Positions 59,451-64,000 of a DNA stretch of 64,000 nt are shown here, in pieces. The position numbers were made by a program, and so were the translations under genes. This stretch comes from Argentina anserina (lineage: Eukaryota > Streptophyta > Magnoliopsida > Rosales > Rosaceae): positions 22,514,501-22,578,500 of the forward strand of contig NC_065874.1 in the NCBI RefSeq assembly GCF_933775445.1, written 5' to 3'. The notes beneath the pieces were generated by a model. That model was not told the DNA's origin. It saw only the letters and a program-made list of their open reading frames with translations, and ran no database searches. Each line of letters opens with the position of its first letter. Within the stretch, counting starts at the first letter, position 1.

Positions 59451-61007
59451 ATCAGTCCATGCTAGCCAAAGCCAGTTGGAGATTGTTTCGGAATGATTCT
59501 GGTTTGTGGGCTTTCATTTATTCTGAGAAGTATGTGAAAAAGAGTTATATCACTGATAATGTGTATTCTATTCCCTCTAACTGTTCTAATACTTGGAGAG
59601 ACATTGTTCATGGTGTTGATTTAATGAGGAAAAATATGATATGGAGAGTTGGAAATGGTAGGAAAATTAAGTTTTAGTATGAATATTGGGTTTTGCCTTC
59701 TGCTCTTATTGATCTTGCTCTCCCTGCTGCTGTAATTAATGAGAATCCTGTCATTTGTGATTTTTAGTGTGATTTTGGATGGAATTTGGAGTTACTCAAT
59801 TATGTGGTGCCTATGGAGATTGTCATCAGATTATTAATGTTCCTACATGGTTTGATGAAAATAGCAGTGATTAATTGATTTGGAATGCTACTTCTAATAG
59901 GTATTTTACTATCAAATCAGCTTATAATTCTTTGTATGATGTTGCTGAAAATCTGAATCATTTATGGAAGTGTAAATGGAAGCTGAATTGCCCTCCCAAA
60001 CTTAAGATTTTCATATGGAGTGCCCTCCATAAAAAAATCCTTACCAATGAGCAAAGAGTGAGAAGAAAGATGACTACTAATGCTTATTGTCCTATCTGCA
60101 ATTGCAATGATGAGACCCTCCTGCACTTGTTGAGAGATTGCCCCAGGTCTAGAAACATATGGAATTTAATCACTCAGTGAGGATCCATTCTCAATTCCTT
60201 CACTCTTGACTGGAATGGTTGGGTTCATGTTCAGTTGTACTACCACACTATGGTAAAAAACAATATTCAATGGTGCAACCTATTTGTCTTTGTTTGCTGG
60301 TACATTTGGAAATAGAGGAATAAGTCCATTTTTTATCCAAATTTTATCATGCATGCTGCCCTTGATTCTATCATTTAGAGTTATGATGAGGAGTGGATTG
60401 CTGCTCAAAATAAAGCTAAGATTGATAATATGTTTAGTTACAACATGCTTTTTCAGTCTACACCCCCTGCATATTGCTTTAAGTTGAATATTGATGACAC
60501 TCGTAGTTGTTGCTCATGGAAAATTGGTGTTGGAGGTGTCTTGAGATATCAGTTTGGGAATTGGGTTCAGGGCTTTCAAATGAATCTTGGCATGGTAAAA
60601 TCGTGGATGCAGAGGCTTGGGGTTTGTTCTATGGTCTCAAACTTATATCCAAACATTATAATGGTAATGTGGAAATTGAATCAGATTTTCCTGTCTTAAT
60701 TTAACTCATGCAGAAAGACAATTCTTGTATGCACCCTTTTGGTTCTCTTCTTGCTAGTTGTGCCTATATGATCTCCAAAATGCAGAACAACAAGCTTACT
60801 CATACCTTCAGGGAGTGCAACATGGTTGGAGATGCCTTGGGTTTAATTGTCTTTGAATACCCTCATGTTCATGCTACTCAGGCCTATCTTGATAACATAG
60901 CTGGTGTTACGAGAGTTATAAGGAATGGTGTTTGCGCCAACCATAGGTTTGCTTGTTCTTTTTGTTTGGACCTTTTAGGTCCCAGTTATAACAAAAAAAA
61001 AGAACGT
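59447..61007 (+). pseudogene. LINE ORF2 C-terminal part: zf-RVT and RNase H
   Basis: After ASWRLFRNDSGLWAFIYSEK come WNATSNRYFTIKSAYNSLYD, LKIFIWSALHKKILT and CPICNCNDETLLHLLRDCP, the zf-RVT zinc-binding region. The RNase H tail is readable from 60480: FKLNIDDTR, IGVGGVLRYQFGNWVQGF, then DAEAWGLFYGLKL and ESDFPVLI in another frame. Stops at 59677, 59768, 60180 and 60700 break it. Confidence 0.8.
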
Positions 61008-61019
61008 TAAAAACTCGAT

Positions 61020-61509
61020 ATGAGAGTTAAAGACACAATCGTATACCCACCGTGTTAACACCTCCCCCAAAACGGGATGATTCCCGGTCAAATATCCTAT
61101 GATTCTTGTTGCCGGACCAGTGACCGACAACCTGATGACGATGGGTGCCATGCCAGCTAGCGAGGTAGCTACATCTTTGATTTGAACCTGGCCATTAACA
61201 CCGCCTAAGGCGGCTCACTTGAACAGTAAATGCATCTTGTGTTGGTCCACATTCCCACATTGAAGGGAGAGTCCATCACTTCTCCCAATACGCCTATAAA
61301 AGGCCCACATAAATCACTTAAAAAGGGTAACGTATTCCTAAGTCCTTAATCTCTGAGTTTGAATTATCTCCAAGATTACTAACTTAAGCTTCAGAGAGTC
61401 AAAGGTCGGCGCACCGCTGGTCCTTTGACTCTACAGGTGTTGTGTGCAGGTCTCACTAAGCTGACACATTGGAATACAAAGCTACGAGAAGTTGGGTCCC
61501 CCGAATTCA
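61020..61509 (+). repeat. Probable 5' LTR portion of a Tat-type gypsy element
   Basis: The segment has a GC-richer LTR-like composition with CCTATAAAAGGCCC near 61291 (a good TATA box, followed by the expected leader) and ends GCTCCCGTAACA. Directly after comes TTTGGTGCTAGAAGG, a primer-site-like word seen at the same place in Tat/Retand-type elements. The left boundary is uncertain, close to the LINE tail. Confidence 0.6.
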
Positions 61510-62587
61510 GCTCCCGTAACATTTGGTGCTAGAAGGAGGTTCCTGGTCAGCACGATTTCTTCCAAGCTGAACGACAGATGGTCATCCTTAACAAAAATCT
61601 GTCTCCCCGCCGATCCCCTCCCCCAAAGGCAGACACCTTGCTTTCGCTAAGGCTGTTCCTTGATTCAGAACCCATAACTGGAAGTCCGTCATGAGTCCAA
61701 TTCACTGACCCTAGGGCGACACTGGAGATGGCACTCTAGGATGTTGCGAGGCTCAATGCGGAAAAAGAAGAGGAACGTCGGGCCACCCAGACCACTCTGG
61801 CACGGGTGGCCGAACTTGAGAAGGAACAACAACTCCTCCAGGCTGCTCTGGAAAGCCGAATTGGGACTGGCAAAGCTGTGGAAACAGTGCGACAATGGTT
61901 TCTCACCCTGACGTCGCGGATTCCGCTCGCAATGAAAACCCTTGAGGCGCCACTACGGTTGGGGCCACAATGCAGGATGAAGCAGTTCACCAAACCATTG
62001 CTCTCGACATTTTTGGACAGGTCGCCGCCACCTACCCAGTATGTGATGGACTTGGACCCGGAGGATCCCTGGGTAAATCAGAACCACCAGGAGGCCCTGG
62101 TGGAGCCTCAACCAAAGCAGGAACTCCAAACTAGACTCTTGCTGCAAATGAACGACACCTTGGAGTGTTTGACTACTAGGACCCGAAACGTGTCTCGTCT
62201 GTTCCATGGGGGGGGGTATGGAGGCAGTGTCGGCCCGTTCACTCCGCAAGTACAGGTGGAACGACGCTTGTTAGGGGACAAGTCGCTTAAGGTCACCAAG
62301 TATAACGGGCGTTCCGACCTGTACACTCACCTGGAAAATTTCTAGTCGATACAGGAAAGTACACACTACACAGACGTCCAATCGTGACATGCCTTCCAAG
62401 AGACACTCACAGACGAGGCCCTGAGCTGGTTTCTCAGCCTACCCCCAGGTTTAGTAGACTGTTTCACTCAGCTTACGGAGAAGTTTTTTAGCCGTTTTAT
62501 CCTACAAGTCAATGTGCAGCATGACACTAACTCCCTGTTCAGAATACAACAACGGAGAGATGAAAGTCTCTGGGACTTCTTGTCTTG
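61510..62587 (+). mobile_element. Tat/Retand-type Ty3/gypsy 5' remnant (leader and Gag)
   Basis: After the primer-site-like TTTGGTGCTAGAAGGAGG comes a leader, then a broken Gag: LKVTKYNGRSDLYTHLENF, a stop, then AFQETLTDEALSWFLSLPPG, FTQLTEKFFSRFILQVNVQH and FRIQQRRDESLWDFLS. This is the Retrotrans_gag fold of Tat elements (YDG..DP..HL, A..WF..LP, RF). The element ends abruptly at 62587; protease and pol are absent. Confidence 0.78.
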
Positions 62588-64000
62588 ATGGCATATGTTA
62601 GATCATAATTCTCATATATGATCATGCCCTAAAATATGGAATTTACTTATTCTGTGTGCTTAATTTAATTTATAGTAATTCATTTCCATGTTTTGTAGAA
62701 TATCAATAAGAGAAAATGTGAAATTCTGTCAATTTTTCGAGCACCACTACTTTTAGCGGCACTATTATGGCGAAGCACCACCACTTTTAGTGGTGCCATG
62801 CATTTTCTGGCTAATTTTATGGAGGAGCAAGGAAAGACCAACACATTGTTCTAACAACTAGATCTCATTTTTTTAGTTGAGATTTAACTATACAACTTTT
62901 CTCTCTTTCTCACAAAATCATAGCTCCCTATTGTCCAAAAATCTACACCTATATTATGTAAAAATCTGATTTGATTTTGGGTGTAATCATCACCTCTAGG
63001 TCCATTACCTAGTCATCCATTCAATTCCTCCTTTATCACTCACTTCTTCCATAACCACCTACTTTCTCATTTATTACTCACTTCTTCCATAACCAACCAC
63101 CCCACTCACTACACCATTATCTCTCACTTTTCTCTACTTTTTTCACCAACATTCTTCTCTACAAAAATCTCTATTACCACCACCACAAATGAAGAAAAGG
63201 AAGGAAGAGATGAAGAGAACATTTCCATCTACCTATCTCATTTTAAAAACACCAAGTTTCATCAGCTCATCATCCACTATTTTTCATACACCATCATCAA
63301 GCAGGAGGAAGAAGAGGAGTCTATCATCATTTGAGGATCTCTATCATCCCCACCTTCATCACCACCATGTCAAGACCTCCATGAATTCATCTGAGATTTA
63401 CTAGTCACATCTCTACTCTCTTTTTACTTTGATGTTCATAACATGTTGAAGCTTGTGTATTTGGTTATGAGTGAGTAGTTAGTTTGTTGGGGCTAGGGTG
63501 AAAGCCCTAACCAATCTTGTATGACATTGATATAAATATTTTGTTTGATGCACTTTTCATTAGCATTCTAATATGCTAGTTTAAAAGTTGAACATTCATG
63601 CTTAAACTTAATCAATTTGGGTATGATTGTTTACCATGACATGATGAATGATTAAGGCTTGATTAACCATAGTTGTTTGAAGCATGATAGCATATCATAT
63701 GTGCATGTTAGAGTTGTGAACTACAATCACTTAGAGATAAACATGGTTGGTTTGCATGATTTCTTCATCTCCAAACTTTATGCACTTAGAGTAATGCATT
63801 TGATACTTAACTGGATTCATATGCATGACTTAAGTAGTTAAGTACTACACCCGAGAGAGGTTGCTTGATACCAACAAAAGAGATTGTCCCTTGTCATATT
63901 TGAGAGGGATACAAGGAGAGAAATTGGCTAGTTAGAGTGGCATCATTCAATTTAATAGCATCATTATTTATAAGAGAAGCTAGAGGTGGAAACATTAAGT
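62588..64000. other. Unclassified, probably repetitive sequence
   Basis: No coding domain was recognised. The sequence begins abruptly where Gag stops and could be an LTR or other transposon part. Features seen: a stem GCACCACCACTTTTAGTGGTGC at 62776-62797 (arms GCACCAC/GTGGTGC), with a similar half-copy 35 bp upstream; a CT-rich stretch at 63000-63180; and GATATAAATATTTTG near 63529 as a possible TATA region. It runs off the window edge. Confidence 0.4.

Larger units (their letters stand above)
55081..61007 (+). mobile_element. L1-type LINE retrotransposon, nearly full length, inactive
   Basis: Domains follow the L1 order on the plus strand: ORF1 with DUF4283, then ORF2 with APE endonuclease, reverse transcriptase, zf-RVT and RNase H, ending in an A-rich tail (CAAAAAAAAAG near 61000). 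It is full length by layout (about 5.9 kb), but every domain is cut by stops or frameshifts. No confident target-site duplication was found. It lies in the NF-YA upstream flank. Confidence 0.88.

Overview
The window is nuclear DNA of a flowering plant, most likely a eudicot. Its genes are split by AT-rich GT..AG introns, it carries plant-type families (TOC75, ILP1, SEC62, ATP23, leader-intron polyubiquitin, NF-YA with a miR169 site), and about two thirds of it is plant transposon debris. The species cannot be named from the sequence alone. No operon, phage, CRISPR array, tRNA or rRNA gene was seen.

Genic islands. (1) 1-6.5 kb: the 3' end of a TOC75 chloroplast outer-envelope channel gene (+), convergent with a complete six-exon ILP1/GCFC gene (-). 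(2) 28.4-39 kb: SEC62 (+, five exons), ATP23 mitochondrial protease (-, five exons), and a six-unit polyubiquitin locus (-) with a leader intron but two frameshifts and two internal deletions. (3) 49.1-54.3 kb: NF-YA transcription factor (-, five coding exons plus a 5' UTR intron) with a miR169-complementary site in its 3' UTR. I assembled these exon models from splice sites, phase continuity and family conservation; every coding exon set closes in frame. The genes are unrelated housekeeping or regulatory loci with no sign of joint function.

Mobile DNA. 6.9-7.4 kb: LINE scrap. 7.4-10.4 kb: chromodomain Ty3/gypsy remnant lacking reverse transcriptase. 11.3-13.4 kb: plant-mobile-domain (PMD) pseudogene. 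13.7-24.5 kb: a young Athila-type Ty3/gypsy element (-) with near-identical LTRs, a perfect tRNA-Asp primer site and a gag-pol frame broken only by stop codons. 25.4-27.9 kb: two related segments, one of which carries a 1,082-bp Mutator-like TIR element with a perfect 9-bp target duplication and a nested mariner/pogo-like MITE; the other segment keeps the empty site. 40.7-48.3 kb: a multi-layer nest of MULE end, copia remnant, Athila-like solo LTR and a 3-kb solo LTR that holds an array of covarying hairpins. 55.1-61.0 kb: an L1-type LINE (+). 61.0-62.6 kb: a Tat-type gypsy 5' remnant. 62.6-64 kb: unclassified, probably repetitive.

I found no clearly undescribed biological system. The items most worth a second look are the covarying hairpin array inside the solo LTR, the MULE insertion with its built-in empty-site control, the decayed polyubiquitin locus, and the transposon nest, whose insertion order can be read from target-site duplications.
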